DNA from: Neoechinorhynchus agilis
Taxonomy: Eukaryota > Acanthocephala
Direction: 5' to 3'
Assembly (NCBI GenBank): GCA_051530055.1
Contig: CM121342.1
Coordinates: 3,534,001 to 3,598,000 of the forward strand
Length of the DNA: 64,000 bases
The notes beneath the pieces were generated by a model. That model saw nothing but the letters and a program-made list of their open reading frames with translations. It made no database searches and was not told the DNA's origin. A program made the position numbers and the translations under genes. Below, piece after piece: positions 20,130-33,053 of this stretch. Numbering within the stretch: the first letter of the stretch is position 1; every line of letters begins with the position of its first letter.

Positions 20130-20423
20130 ATGAGTTTCAATATTCGATTAAGAGTGACTCCACAATTTAACATCTCGTTGACGGATCGACGAATATACGA
20201 GAGAGATGCTCCTAGGAAATTGCAGGAATTGGACTCAATGATCTGCGAGTATGAACGAGGGCGGCAACTCGGTCAATTACAATATCTTTTGCAGGATTAT
20301 CAAAAACTAAAGGATAGGCCAGACGGCACAACAGGTGATAAAGAACCAAAGGAAAAGCGAGAACGAAGTCGAACTCATCCACGAAGTTATTCTCGCAGCG
20401 CTTCTCATACTCGCGAGCATTGA
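20130..20423 (+). CDS. Unknown small protein with Arg/Ser-rich tail
   Basis: 97 residues, MSFNIRLRVTPQFNISLTDR to the end. GTGTATAG directly precedes the ATG and could be a cis or trans splice acceptor. Residues about 25-65 look helical and charged (LQELDSMICEYERGRQLGQL, then QYLLQDYQKLKD); the tail is Lys/Arg/Ser-rich (RERSRTHPRSYSRSASHTRE). No family is recognised. Codon pattern and protein-like composition make it a better candidate than most short ORFs here, but it is unproven. Confidence 0.35.
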   Translation: MSFNIRLRVTPQFNISLTDRRIYERDAPRKLQELDSMICEYERGRQLGQLQYLLQDYQKLKDRPDGTTGDKEPKEKRERSRTHPRSYSRSASHTREH

Positions 20424-20429
20424 AGATAA

Positions 20430-23400
20430 CAAATGTTTGTCGAAATTCGGTCTTCTTGAAATTAATGATTATTTTTTTATTTCGCCAACACTAAATCTGA
20501 TCGAATTTACATTGATTACAAAAAAGTTTCGAAATCCTAAGAATGTGCTCCTGATGCGATGTTCAGTATTATCTGATAATCTCGAATTTCCATCTTTATA
20601 CACCACTTAAACAGCGCTAAAATGGTAGCTCGGCAAACAACGATTTATAAATTCGCCCTTTATTGCATTGGTTGAAATATGCAAACTATTAGAGTTGAGA
20701 TCACTAGAAGTATTAAATTGAGAGATAATAACCAAGAATCTGGTAGTAAGGCTTTGCTCGTCTTAGCCTTTAGCATGCGTTTTCGTTAATTTTCAACAGG
20801 AACGAATCAACTCGGCGATTGGAGAACCAAGATCGACTGGCGCAAAAAATAAGCATTGCGGTGCAGCGGGGCAATGCGGCCAGCATTTTGGCCAGCGCCG
20901 ATGATTGGGAGCGTTGATAATCTGAATTGGAAGTATAAAAGTTCATGAGCCGCTTGTTAAATTCGATCTTAAATTTATTGATACATCTAAAGATCAAATT
21001 AACTTTTCTAAAAAATTCAAGGAGATATATTTTAACTTACATTGTTCTAAGAAGTTAATTCGGGGACAAGAGAAGTTATATTCTTAAATCTATATACATA
21101 TTCCGAGAGATACCAGCGTCGAAAATTTTATATAAGAGCTTTATTCGATTGATCGCTTCTTTCCTTAGGGATGTGCTGAATGCGTTTTCCGCAACTTCTA
21201 GAGCTCAAATGGAAAGATTCAATATATTAGTTCAAAGGATCTCAAAGTTTGCTTCAATTTTTTCAATACCTGAGCTTAATTCGAGGAAGAGTCGTGTAGT
21301 GAAGACATTTTTGATGTTATACATTATTTTCGGAAGTTGTTACGAATCGTTTTTATATATGATTAACTCAGATTAAATGTCCAAGTCTACAGATTGTAGC
21401 TGGATAAAATTCAATCATCTTGTTCGAAAAATCGAGTGTGATGAACCTGAATTACTCAAGTTGAGACATAGTGCCGCATTCCGGAGATGCTTTTCTATGA
21501 GTCACAAATGTGCTCAGAAAGTTGTCTTCCTTTTTGCCATCTATCGTTAGGTGAAAGGCGGTTCGCATTTTTTGGATCTTAAGCAACTGAAAGAGTTTTG
21601 CTTGAAGAAAAAGGACCAAATGATTCGTTTCGAAATATATTATCAATGCTATTCGAGTACTCTAGTTTCTTTAATTACATGACTTGCAAACTAGTAAAAA
21701 GATAATTTGGGAAAGACTATATTCCCATAAGGAATCTATACCACAATTACGTCTTAAACATAGCTAGTCGCGCAATATTCACTACGAATCGAAGAAAAAC
21801 ACGATTTTGAGCGAATAAATCGCTAAATGGAGGTAGTAAAGGATAGAAAAATTGAACTTAGCTGGAGGAATACCGCCGCAAAAGTTGGAACATGAGTACT
21901 TGGTCCAAATGACTACCAACGGACGGTTTTGATCTTCAATTCAGTAAGTAGATCCTCGCAGTAGATGATCTAATTTAACACATATAAGTGTTGAGGTTTA
22001 ACGTTCAATGCGATAAAATATTGTCTATAAAATTCAGCATATTTTAGACTTGTAAAAGTTGTGAAAAAAAGCAATCTTAAATAATTTAACCAAAAGATAA
22101 TAAACGATAAATTAACCGTGAAGATGAAATTCGTTCTCGAAATATCCTCTAGACAACACCTACGGCGGCAGTCACATTTCTGTCACCGATCGAACATTTC
22201 AGATTCGGATGAACGACCTAAGCTGTGGGTTGATAGGTTTGTATTTTTAAAGTGTTCTAACTAAACAAAGATTTGAGTAATTAGATTGAAATTGCTATTT
22301 CAATGTGTTCGCGTATGATCGAATCGAGACTGATAATCTAATATTTTATTAACATTATCCCACGAGCGGACGTAAATATTCTAAGATTGAGAATGATTCA
22401 GTACCGAATCAATCTTTTTTCATGCTTTCAGCTTTGCTCAACGAGGTGGATACATTTATCTTTTACAGATGAACATCGTTCAGGCACTTATTCTAACCTT
22501 TTGCCGCCTTATTTTATATCCAATGATTTACAATTCAGCGCGAGGTGCTTTGATTAAAGATTACTTTTTCACAATACCTTACAGTCGCAAATGTTAACGG
22601 TATTATTAATTCCATAATAAAGGAAAGTCTGATAAAACAAACTTAAACATATTATCTGACGCTTCCGTGAATCTGTCTAAAGCGATTTTTGCAAAAATAG
22701 ATGGGTATTCGATGATGTGTTTGGGATAATCTGCAACAAAACGCCTACATATATTCGCATTTTGTATACGATATCAGATATAATAAGTCTCGAATGTAGC
22801 CACGAAATCCAGAAATGTGTTCAAGTCTTTTGTAAGCTTAAAGAAAGATTAATTTTCAATTAAACACTCAAGGGAATTGAAACAACCTTTGGGTAATAGC
22901 ATGTCCAAGGAAAGTGACAGGATATTTTACAAAGAAAGCATACCTCGGTTTCTATATTCCCTTAAACATTGGCCGTAAGCAACCTTTCATACAATGTCAC
23001 TGCTGCCTGTCAATTGCGAAAAGCTAGCAAGTTAACGCTCTTGAAAGGCCTTCGGTTTTTCTTTTTATATTCTAACGGCAATCAGTTGAATCTCATTCAT
23101 TTGAACTCATTAGAAGACATCGTAATTCGTGAAGAGACAATGATATTTCGGAAAGCTTTCTTCGAAATGGCAGGTCATCTAACGTAGAGAATCAGACAAA
23201 TATGTGACTGGGATAAGTATCTTGAATCGTGAACAATTATATAAGAATGTTTGGAAACCGAAAAAGTTATCATACTTTGATACACAACCCAAATCCGACC
23301 AAATTTCAAGTCAAAATTTTAAGCATATTAATAAGTGAGTTCAGAACTCCAAATGCTTCGTATGTTCTTCGTCGAGAATTCAAAAAACAACTTCACATTG

Positions 23401-23862
23401 ATGAATCAACTCGTTTAATATTTTACGAATTCCCTCGTTAAACTTACATCGTTACAATGAGTTGTTGTAAGTCAATTTGGAGAATCGTCCAATGTGGTTT
23501 TCTCTAAAAAAAAATTCATTGTATATGACTTCTCATATATTTCTATTCGAGCACAGCCTGTCGTCTAGACCTTCTTGAGATTCATTTCGTTATGGGTACA
23601 CTTTTTAGTTAAGCAGATTAATTATTAGTCTTAAATGAATAAGAATTAAATAATCCACTTTTCCTCCGTTTCTAAAATATGAACAATATGCATGTTTCAC
23701 ATGCAACGAAAAGTTCTAACCCTTTGAACTTTAATATCTTTCCTGTACTCAATCCGGTTATCCTTCCCACTGAAGCATGAAAGGTCATACAGTGCACTAA
23801 GTCTCGACTTGCATCTATAGATGTCGCTACTCAACCAACGTCTTTAGTCCTAGGAAACCGTT
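20430..23862. other. 3.4 kb with no recognised gene
   Basis: AT-rich. Short ORFs at 21149-21376, 22969-23187 and 23229-23441 have no recognisable motif or clear splice context. I saw no repeat array, RNA gene or transposon motif. Confidence 0.45.
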
Positions 23863-26151
23863 ATGCAAGGTAATCTATAATTCCCATTCGGTTTCCTTTT
23901 TGCAAATCATCATCATCATTAGAGAGCAAACAGTTGTGTTGTTCAACTCGACTAATTGTTGCATTTCTCGTGCTTATTGGAGCTTGCATTCAATATTGTC
24001 AAAAGATCGATTTAAGTGTCAACATTTTATGTATGGTATCGGGCGGATACTCAAACGAAACCTCAGACACTCTTAAATGGGATAAAAGTATTCAAGGACT
24101 TTTATTGTCTTCCTTTTTCTGGGGTCTTTTGTTCTCGCAAGTTCTGAGTGGCATTCTTGCATCCAAATTCGGACCAAAATGGATCATGATTGCAGCAATG
24201 ACAATGAACGGATTCGCTATCCTTCTTTATCCAACTGCGGCGCGTTCTAGTTATAAGATATTCCTCGCTCTCCGACTGGTCGTAGGATTCAGTGCGGTAA
24301 GTCAGGTTTCCTCAAAACTATAAACTAACGCTTTGGGATCTGTGTAGGGCGTTATTTTTCCTTGCATTACTCAGATATGGACGAAATGGGGACCGAAAAT
24401 TGATCGAAGTACTCTAGTTGGAATATCGGCTTCAGGTTTGTGTAATCTCCAATCAAAAACTACTTGGGGTTTTAGAGTTACTCTAAGCTTCGTGAACATT
24501 TTGATTTTGTGCGTTGGCGAATCCTTTTTCCCGGTGTTTTCGTTACTCATTTATTTTAGAAATATTTCGCAAGGTTTCCCTTGCCTATTCTGTCGCTATT
24601 GGAACTCGAATATTTAAAAACTTACAAGCAATAGAGACTGAAGAGGCAAGGAAAACCTTGCGAAATATTTCTTAAATAAATGAGTAACGAAAACACCGGG
24701 GAAAGGATTCGCCAACGCACAATCAAATTCACCCCGAGGACAATGATATATGACATTTTGATTTGTGTTCTTATTTTTGTAATTTGCAATTTTTTAGTGA
24801 TTTTAATAACGGATTTGTGCTGAACAAAAATAGGCACTGAAATAAATCTAAAAGTCAATCAAATAAAGAAAAAAACGAACACTTTTCTGATTAAATGAGG
24901 TTATCATGAAAATATTTTAGGTGCCCATCTCGGCAGTGTAATAACTCTCCCCCTGGGAGGATTTCTTTGCTCTCGATTCGGCAATAATGGATGGCCAATG
25001 CTATTCTATATCATCGGTGAGTTATGACAAATTGTTTTTCGGTGTGACTTTTAGTGGTGGCTATCAGGATCATCTTCGATTATTTGGGCGATGGCGTGGA
25101 CATTTTATTTTTCGAATTCGCCTCGAAGACATCGATTCATCTCGGATAATGAACGAAGATACATTACAACGAACACTCTATTGAAAAAGAAACAGCGTAG
25201 TCGGCACAAAGTAATTTTATCTTCTTTTTTCTTCGTATACTGAAAATGTTTTATGGAGATTCCATGGATTAAAATCCTGACAAATCGCGCTTGTTGGGCT
25301 CAATTCGTTATCCATGCGTGTATGAGCTGGGGTTTTTATACTCTATTAACTTGTATGCCAATGTATATGGCTGAAGTTTTGAAGTTTAATATTAAAACCG
25401 TTAGTGGGCAGCATTTAAAAATATCTAATCGAAAACCTTCTTTTTTTTCAAGAACGGAATTTTGTCTGCTGTTCCATTTTTTTCGGTCTGGATTACAACT
25501 GTACTGTCAGGACGGATTTCTGATGTATTAATTAAACGTAACTACATTTCGAGAACTCGACTAAGGAAAGCAGCTAATTTATTGGGTTTGTTGCAACTAG
25601 CTAATGAAATAGTGATTTTAAATCTCTTCTTTAGGTTCAGTAATACCAGCGACGTGCGTACTCGGTTTATGCCTAATAAACGCTTCCACTAATTATATTG
25701 CCGTAATACTTCTCACGGTAGCAAACGCATTTTTGTAAGATTATTTAATCCAAATACGAAACTAAACTCTTTCTCGCAAAAGTGGAATAGCGTTTGGTTC
25801 AGGATTTATGTGCGTTTGTAATGACCTCAGTTCAAGATTCGCTGGAGTGCTTTTTGGCATCTCTAATACATTTGCTACAATTCCTGGGATAATATCTCCT
25901 TATTTCACTGCAATGTTTACATACGACGTTAGTGGCTCGAAGACTTTCCCAATGTATTCGACTAGTTTTAGAAATCCGCGGAGAGCTGGAGAATGGTATT
26001 CATTTTACTTGCTTCAATTTGGATTTTCGGCGGCTTAGAATTTTTGGCATTTGGATCAGGCGACGAACAGTTTGATTCTAAAGAGAATTGTTCATACAAT
26101 GAGGACGAAAACGTATCGGGAGAAAAGAGTAGTACACAAGACACAAACTAA
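23863..26151 (+). CDS. SLC17-type transporter (major facilitator; sialin/phosphate/VGLUT group)
   Basis: Ten exons: 23863-23869, 23923-24296, 24348-24435, 24921-25016, 25055-25210, 25259-25399, 25453-25585, 25635-25734, 25783-25927 and 25972-26151. Family motifs follow in order: KIDLSVNILCM, WDKSIQGLLLSSFFWG, GILASKFGPKW, FPCITQIWTKWGPK, GSVITLPLGGFLC, a W-x-SP-x-HRFIS loop, IPWIKILTNRACWAQFV, WGFYTLLTCMP, NGILSAVPFF, RFAGVLFGISNTFATIPGII and the final WRMVFILL. The group moves organic anions across plasma or lysosomal/vesicle membranes; the substrate cannot be told. Most introns are 38-60 bp; the fourth holds a hairpin element. The 25016/25055 junction is out of phase by one step, so either that boundary is wrong or the gene is damaged there. 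The start at 23863 rests on a two-codon first exon. Confidence 0.82.
24498..24735. repeat. Palindromic hairpin element 2 with hammerhead-like core
   Basis: Left arm about 24500-24595 and right arm about 24610-24735 are reverse complements with few differences, reaching out to TTGATTTTGTGCGTTGGCGA and its complement. The + strand at 24638-24670 reads CTGAAGA, G, GCAAGG, AAAA, CCTTGC, GAAATATTT: hammerhead skeleton with a six-pair stem II. The left arm has lost the CTTCAG part. Lies within an intron of the transporter gene. Confidence 0.75.
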
Positions 26152-26775
26152 TTGTCATGATTGGAGTGTAAATAAAAATCATATTTTTTTACCTCAACTA
26201 AGAAATTCGTACGCTTGTAGTGAGGTTTAATCGTTGCCTTCTGTTGGAAAGATCTTAATAATTGCAAGATATGTAAATCTTTTCCTCTCTTGTTGAACGT
26301 CCTATCTCTCGTCAATGTCTACTCTCTGCTCAAATGAATGAACGGCGAATGAGAATCGGCCAAGTATTCCACTCTTATTGACGTTGCACCAAAGAAATGC
26401 TTTGAACGAGTTACTGAAACTCTAAAGGACTCATTAATTGAAGTGATGGACACACTTAAGGATGTATTAGTGCGAAATGGAAGCTTTTAAAAGTGAACAG
26501 TTGATCCAAGTGAAGAAGTGCAAAGGGAAAAAAATTACGGTTCATAGAGGCAGACAAAGGTTTCAAATGGGAGTTCTAAGAAACAAACTAAAGGTTTACA
26601 GAAATCGGCTAGTGAAGCGACCACAAAGGAGAATGCGGTTTTGGTAGATTCCATCAGTATGCCATACTCAAACGAACATTTGTTGGAAACGATGGTGTTA
26701 AAAAGACTGAGAACATTTCGAAAAAAATTTTGAAGATTAACCAGCCGGAAAAAACTGGCTGAGTTTGTACATTCC
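26152..26775. other. No gene seen
   Basis: Spacer between the transporter and the SINE array. Some frame-like stretches, no recognisable motif. Confidence 0.45.
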
Positions 26776-28390
26776 GTAGTTGCGTCGAGGTGGTCAAGTG
26801 GACTAATGAATGCTCCGAGTCCCAGTTAAGGGTCAACGGGTTCGAATCCGTTACCGCCAATGGCCCATAACCAAAGGGGACGAAATGCCTCGTTGAAGGG
26901 AGGAAACTCACCAATGAGAGTCCCGCCTCCCCGGGAGGTATCTGAGAATTCGAAGGAATGCCCGTAGTTGCGTCGAGGTGGTCAAGTGGACTAATGAATG
27001 CTCCGAGTCCCAGTTAAGGGTCAAGTGGTTCGAATCCGTTACCGCCAATGGCCCATAACCAAAGGGGACGAAATGCCTCGTTGAAGGGAGGAAACTCACC
27101 AATGGGAGTCCCGCCTCCCCGGGAGGTATCTGAGAATTCGAAGGAATGCCCGTAGTTGCGTCGAGGTGGTCAAGTGGACTAATGAATGCTCCGAGTCCCA
27201 GTTAAGGGTCAAGTGGTTCGAATCCGTTACCGCCAATGGCCCATAACCAAAGGGGACGAAATGCCTCGTTGAAGGGAGGAAACTCACCAATGAGAGTCCC
27301 GCCTCCCCGGGAGGTATCTGAGAATTCGAAGGAATGCCCGTAGTTGCGTCGAGGTGGTCAAGTGGACTAATGAATGCTCCGAGTCCCAGTTAAGGGTCAA
27401 GTGGTTCGAATCCGTTACCGCCAATGGCCCATAACCAAAGGGGACGAAATGCCTCGTTGAAGGGAGGAAACTCACCAATGAGAGTCCCGCCTCCCCGGGA
27501 GGTATCTGAGAATTCGAAGGAATGCCCGTAGTTGCGTCGAGGTGGTCAAGTGGACTAATGAATGCTCCGAGTCCCAGTTAAGGGTCAAGTGGTTCGAATC
27601 CGTTACCGCCAATGGCCCATAACCAAAGGGGACGAAATGCCTCGTTGAAGGGAGGAAACTCACCAATGAGAGTCCCGCCTCCCCGGGAGGTATCTGAGAA
27701 TTCGAAGGAATGCCCGTAGTTGCGTCGAGGTGGTCAAGTGGACTAATGAATGCTCCGAGTCCCAGTTAAGGGTCAAGTGGTTCGAATCCGTTACCGCCAA
27801 TGGCCCATAACCAAAGGGGACGAAATGCCTCGTTGAAGGGAGGAAACTCACCAATGAGAGTCCCGCCTCCCCGGGAGGTATCTGAGAATTCGAAGGAATG
27901 CCCGTAGTTGCGTCGAGGTGGTCAAGTGGACTAATGAATGCTCCGAGTCCCAGTTAAGGGCCAACGGGTTCGAATCCGTTACCGCCAATGGCCCATAACC
28001 AAAGGGGACGAAATGCCTCGTTGAAGGGAGGAAACTCACCAATGAGAGTCCCGCCTCCCCGGGAGGTATCTGAGAATTCGAAGGAATGCCCGTAGTTGCG
28101 TCGAGGTGGTCAAGTGGACTAATGAATGCTCCGAGTCCCAGTTAAAGGGTCAAGTGGTTCGAATTCGTTACCGCCAATGGCCCATAACCAAAGGGGACGA
28201 AATGCCTCGTTGAAGGGAGGAAACTCACCAATGCGAGTCCCGCCTCCCCGGGAGGTATCTGAGAAACCGGACGAGGATGTACAGACTCTTTTACCGGATG
28301 GTTCAGTGCATTGAGTGATTGAATTACTTCCCTGAACCAAATCGGTGGGTTGCGTGCCCGAAAATGTTTGATAAAAAAAGGCCACACATT
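26776..28390 (+). repeat. Eight-copy 188-bp tandem array of a tRNA-derived SINE head, ending in one SINE tail
   Basis: Units start (GTAGTTGCGTCGAGG) at 26776, 26964, 27152, 27340, 27528, 27716, 27904 and 28092, exactly 188 bp apart and nearly identical. Each has an A-box-like TGGTCAAGTGG, an exact B box GGTTCGAATCC in a paired T-arm (AACGG/CCGTT in the best copies), and GGTGGT that can pair with ACCGCC as an acceptor end. Several middle units share a change from CAACGGG to CAAGTGG, showing that they spread together. Only the last unit runs on into the SINE tail (28262-28390) that also follows the single copy at 3081. The repeated minus-strand 64-residue ORF is an artefact of the repeat. Confidence 0.9.
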
Positions 28391-28479
28391 GATTTCGACA
28401 ATTATTAGGGGCTTGGTACCACCACCCTCAGGGGGATATTTAGCCTGTAATACTTTATTATTCTAAAACTACTGTGGAG

Positions 28480-29010
28480 AGTAAGAAAGTGTGACTGGGA
28501 TAATAGGCAACGATAGGAAAAGTGATCCAGCTGAAGTAACTACTAAGAAAGCTACGCTCGAACAAAAGGCCGAAGAAACATCTGAACGAGTAGGAACAAT
28601 AGCAAAGGGAGGAACAAATAACTATAAGGATATCTTAATTTATGTACGGCAGTCACTACTACACTCTTTATCGCCCACTGGCTCTCTAGAAAACCCTGAT
28701 TCTCGTTTAGCCGCCAGTTATAAACATGATCATCACATCCAAAATTTTATAAAATTGTTCAACTCTAATATTCACATATTCCACTCCAGCAACACAAAAG
28801 ACAAATTCCTTGGCCATGTCCTCCCTAACCTCAATCACGAAAAATTCCCTATCCTCGGCAATTCCCAAGAAATTCATTAGAATCTCTAACCGGGACCAAC
28901 CATGAATAACTCCCCCGTTTTGAAACTTCATCAAATCGCATTCCTTTCCTCTAAAATTCGATCAGGTGGCAATTCAACATGGTGGCGGGTTCTTGGTCTA
29001 CGCCTCCTTT
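28480..29010 (+). mobile_element. LINE B, copy 3: short broken fragment
   Basis: RISNRDQPWITPPF at about 28870-28915 and FLSSKIRSG with STWWRVLG at about 28940-28995 match the RISNRDTQWFSPFL and FLSSRLSSV / FWREI order of LINE B copy 1. The 129-residue frame before it (28491-28880, e.g. NTKDKFLGHVLPNLNHEKF) is then probably the end of the endonuclease region. Broken by a stop and frame change. Confidence 0.5.
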
Positions 29011-29218
29011 TTCAATAAGTTAATTCGATCACATTGAGAGCGAGTTCATTGCCGAGTTAGGAGCATTGAATCAATTAATTTGAATGCACTTTTGGACGCC
29101 ATTCCGATCGGAACACTAAAAACGAATGAGAAACTGTCAAACTATAGTCCCCATCCGAGTTTGATAGTGTCGATTCCACCGGCAGGAGATATTCCACACC
29201 TATCGCATAACTCATCAG

Positions 29219-32200
29219 ATGGGAGCTAAAGAACTATTTCCGCCAATTCGTAGACACAAACAGAAAGGAGATGCATTCACGCTCCAGCGTTCATCTTGGG
29301 TGCCATATGGGATAGCAGAGGAAACGTTAGAAGAAAAAGGGGATAGATACTTAAGGTGTGTGTCGACAAACGAGTTCGGCTCAACATCCAGGAAAGTTCG
29401 CTGTTTTATAGGAAATGCATGAACCTAATTGCGGTGTTGAGTTTCCCCCGGAAATCGTAAGAAAATTAGAAACTAAACGCGTTCAACAAGGAGACCGAGT
29501 TCAACTGGCCTGTACAATTCGTAGTCAACAACCATTTCGCGTGGAATGGTATAAAGGTCATCAGAAATTGAGCGAGAACGACTCGTCGAGCAGGTATATC
29601 ATTAGCGTTAAACAGAAAGCTGGGATTCATATGATGACCATTTTAAATGCTCAACGTTCTGATGAAGACTTATATAAATGCAAAGCTATTGGAAATGAAG
29701 AGTCTGCAACTTCGTCTTGCTATTTACTTGTTGATTGTAAGTACACAATTGCCAGTTTTGTCTATAATTCCTGAAAATATGAATTCTTTGCCATTATTAA
29801 AATCTATTAAAAGAAAATGCTCGAAATTATTTGTTTTTATATGAGGAAATTCTTTAACATATTCGTCCGCGGTAAACATTCTTTACATTTTAATCTTTAT
29901 TGCTTCATTTAAAAGTACGTATTTTTCAGACTTAAAGTCGCCAATAATCTAGCCTTTTCCATATTGATAACCTTTAATTTGGATATCATTCTCAATCCGA
30001 CATAATATGATTTTTACGCCGATGCTAAAATTACGGGGACATAAATATGACAGCAAATAATGCCTTATAGATCATAGAATCTTACATTATCGTCGTAGAA
30101 TTAACACTCACTTCTTAATTAGACTTGTGTCGATTTTTTAGAGTGTGGCAAAACAAAGGATTAACAGTTAAAATTTTAATTCGTTCCCTTTAGTGGCCTT
30201 ACAATACTTAAATCAGCTTGTAGTCATAATTTCAATGCGATCTATAAAGCGAATAAAACATTGCACTTCCATGCTAATCGGTGTTTTTTTGCTAATAAAA
30301 TCTAAAGTTGAAACTAAATTTTTGTAAAGTGAACTCTAAATCGCTCTTAATCAAAAAGTTCATAATATATTTAATAGTCTTTTTAATGGATTTGAAATCG
30401 TTCAAAAAAACTTAGGTCCCTATAGAATTTACACTATTCTCGATGAAAAATGAATCATGAATTGTCTTTTTAGACTCCAAAATCATATCGGCGTAAGTAT
30501 TTTGATTACTTAGATTAATGCTAAAGATAAAATTCGAATAGAATTTATAAATTCAAGCTTTTACTCTTCATGAATTCAATTAACAACAATTTATGATCTT
30601 TTGTAAAGGAATTTCTCGAGATATTGAATGCTAACTTCATCGAATATAAGTTCCACATTTATTGTAGGACTTGGCGAAGAAAAATTCTAATTTATTAACT
30701 TTAATTTTCGGCCTGCTCGCTGGCCTTCTTCAGAATTGCTTGTAAGTTTTAAAATATGTGAGAAGCAATTCTGAAGAAGGCCAGCGAGCAGGCCGAAAAT
30801 TAAAGTTAATAAATAAATTACAATTTTTCTTCGCCAAGTCCTACGCGAACTTCATCAAAAAATTAATCTAAAACAAAGTATTAAATAAAAATTATAAAAT
30901 TTACTTGCATGTAGCCTTGTATCATAACTTATTTTTGCTCGCTTTCATCTTTTATTTCCACAATTAAAAGAATAATATTTTGAAGTTAAAAACGATTTCA
31001 AGGGCAACCTTTTTTGTTAAAATTTGCGAAAATAAACCTAAAATATTTTTACATCATGGCAATGGTTGATTTAGTCTTAACTTTTGTTTTATCCGTGAAA
31101 TCACATTTTAGATAACATAATCCGTATGCAATAATTTCTCATTTTCGGAAATTACACTGCTTAAATGCACCATTGTAGAGTTTTCGTTACCGCTCTGGAG
31201 CATTAAATTCAATTTTACGCATATTTGCCGTGTCCTGGTGTCTAATTAATATCTAATTTCGACATTGATATTTAGCACTTACAAAACCTCAACGAGCTAA
31301 TAGTCTCTCACCAACCAGACAAAAGATGGCACTTAAACCAAGCGGTCAGAAAAGAGCTCGTACTCCCCAAATATTGGACAAGGTTACTGAATGCGAGGAA
31401 GTACAAGAAACGTCGGATATTCAGTCCAAATATTCGTCAAGTCTGAACGAAAACTTCCTTGGACATCCTAAAGTCAGCGAAAATGGATTTGGAAATAAAT
31501 TTATCATTCCAGAGGAGGTAAGTTCTTGATTATCTTCTCCAAATAATTTTTAAGGCTTGGTCATATTTATTAAAGACTGTATTAGATTCTCACTTTAAAT
31601 TAATTGTAATAAAACAAATATTAACGAAGTAAAATCTTCTGGTCACTCCTTTAATCTCATTCTCAAAACTAATATGATAATAATAGTTTCTGGTTGCGAA
31701 ATCCAAAAAAGTTGAGCGCAACAACGTGATGAAGACTATATAATGCTAAAGTCGAAATTTCAGAATACGAAACTCACCTACGAATATTTCGCTTCTAATT
31801 TTAAGTTTTTATGGATGCATTCGTCTGCTGAGTGTGGCCTTTTCTGTTAAAAATTGGAAATCATTTTGAGATATATTGAGAAAAAAAATTGCGAGATATT
31901 CGGGCACATTATCGATAAGGCTAAGGTAACTAAACAAAAGAAGCAATGATGGCTCGCTAGTGCATCAACCATGGGGCCGGGAAATTATAATGGTCCAACA
32001 GATCAACGATTATTCAAGTGCGTTCTTTTCTCTGAAAAAATCTTGTATTTTTAAAATAGAATTTTGCGTTCTTTAAAAAAAATCACGTTGTTCATCGCTG
32101 AACGAAACAGTAGAAGGCGATTAATTTTAGAACTAAAATTCATTTGCGAATTCGTTTTTAAAATGGAACTTTAAGAAGCTTTAATATCGTCATATATATT

Positions 32201-33053
32201 CGTGTAGATTTGCAAGCGTTCAAAAACAAATTTTAAGAATTGCATAATTCCAAAATTTCCTTTAGATCGATGACGTCTATTCCATAATTGTATCCGTGCC
32301 GGATTTGCCAGCCGAAGATCCTTCCCAAAAGCAGCTTTCACCCAAGGATGGTTTCTCCCTTGAACCTGGCATTGATACATGTGAGCGACAAGGTAATTGA
32401 ACGCACTTTTTCAAAAAACAATGAAGCGCATTGTATCACAGAATCAGATAGCATTATGGATATGTCTGGAACTGGCTTCAATCAAAGGTTTAGTATACAC
32501 CCTACGTTTTCAAAACATTCGGTTGGTGGGCCTCGAACTCCATTTGCCACAAAACCCACAACGACCGGCTGTAACCCATCTCCTTTATGTCGCATGATAA
32601 GAGCAGCTCAATGAGGTATTTTTCCAAATGCTTGTGTACGATAGGAGTTATGCAATCGAGAGACCTCCCCTGAGTAAGATGGAGTGGGCCAACTATTATC
32701 GGGCGTCTTAATATTTACTATATATCCCTACATAAGTCTTTTTATTAACACTTTGGAGGATTCAAAACGAGTAATGCCAGCTTACAACTTTTCCCAGCGA
32801 ATTTACCGATCGACAGCCACAATTTTTACTTATAGGCAGCCAAAGGAGAACGTTCATTGGGAAAACTACAGAAGTTCTTACAATGTCAGGGTTCATGGCG
32901 GATCCGTGAGCGGTTAGTTAGTTTCGAATTTTCCTTCTTTTCACGTTATTAGTCGTAGAGGAAAGCGAACAAAACGATAATACGTTTTCAAGCAATGAGG
33001 AAATGTATTTCAAAGATAAATTGTTCAATGGAGACCATTGTATTATCCTGAAG
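29219..33053 (+). CDS. unc-89: UNC-89/obscurin-like gene, 5' exons: Ig domains and Ser-rich linker (putative)
   Basis: Exon ending at 29395 holds the end of an Ig domain (GDRYLRCVSTNEFGSTSRK). A 46-bp intron leads to 29442-29736, a full I-set Ig (FPPEIVRKLETK, LACTI, EWYKG, DEDLYKCKAIGNEESA). Then 31276-31517 (polar linker, MALKPSGQKRARTPQ), 32266-32392 (IDDVYSIIVSVPDLPAEDP), and less certain 32442-32487, 32836-32912 and 32953-33053. All these joins keep phase, and the last ends in phase 0, as needed for the SH3 exon at 37990. Whether these exons belong to the same mRNA as the SH3 exon is inferred. The true start codon is not found; it may lie upstream. Ig domains before the SH3 are not present in the nematode UNC-89 isoforms I know, so a separate small Ig gene is the alternative. 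Confidence 0.55.
30664..30844. repeat. Palindromic hairpin element 3 with hammerhead-like core
   Basis: GTAGGACTTGGCGAAGAAAA on the left is matched by its complement ending GCCAAGTCCTAC on the right, and the arms agree almost throughout (about 80 bp each). The + strand at 30771-30803 reads CTGAAGA, A, GGCC, an 8-nt loop, GGCC, GAAAATTAA. Lies in an intron of the Ig-encoding gene. Confidence 0.8.

Noticed and set aside
26654-28042. Minus-strand ORFs beginning MVSFLPSTRHFV, repeated seven times
   Set aside because: They lie antisense across the tRNA-derived SINE head array and have no independent support.
26788-28180. Cluster of eight tRNA genes
   Set aside because: B box and T-arm are good, but D-arm and anticodon arm do not fold as a normal tRNA and the body continues into SINE sequence.
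29396-29411. A 16-bp intron between the two Ig pieces, and a 25-bp intron between SH3 and DH (38188-38212)
   Set aside because: Acceptors further downstream give 46-bp and 49-bp introns with correct phase, which match the other introns.
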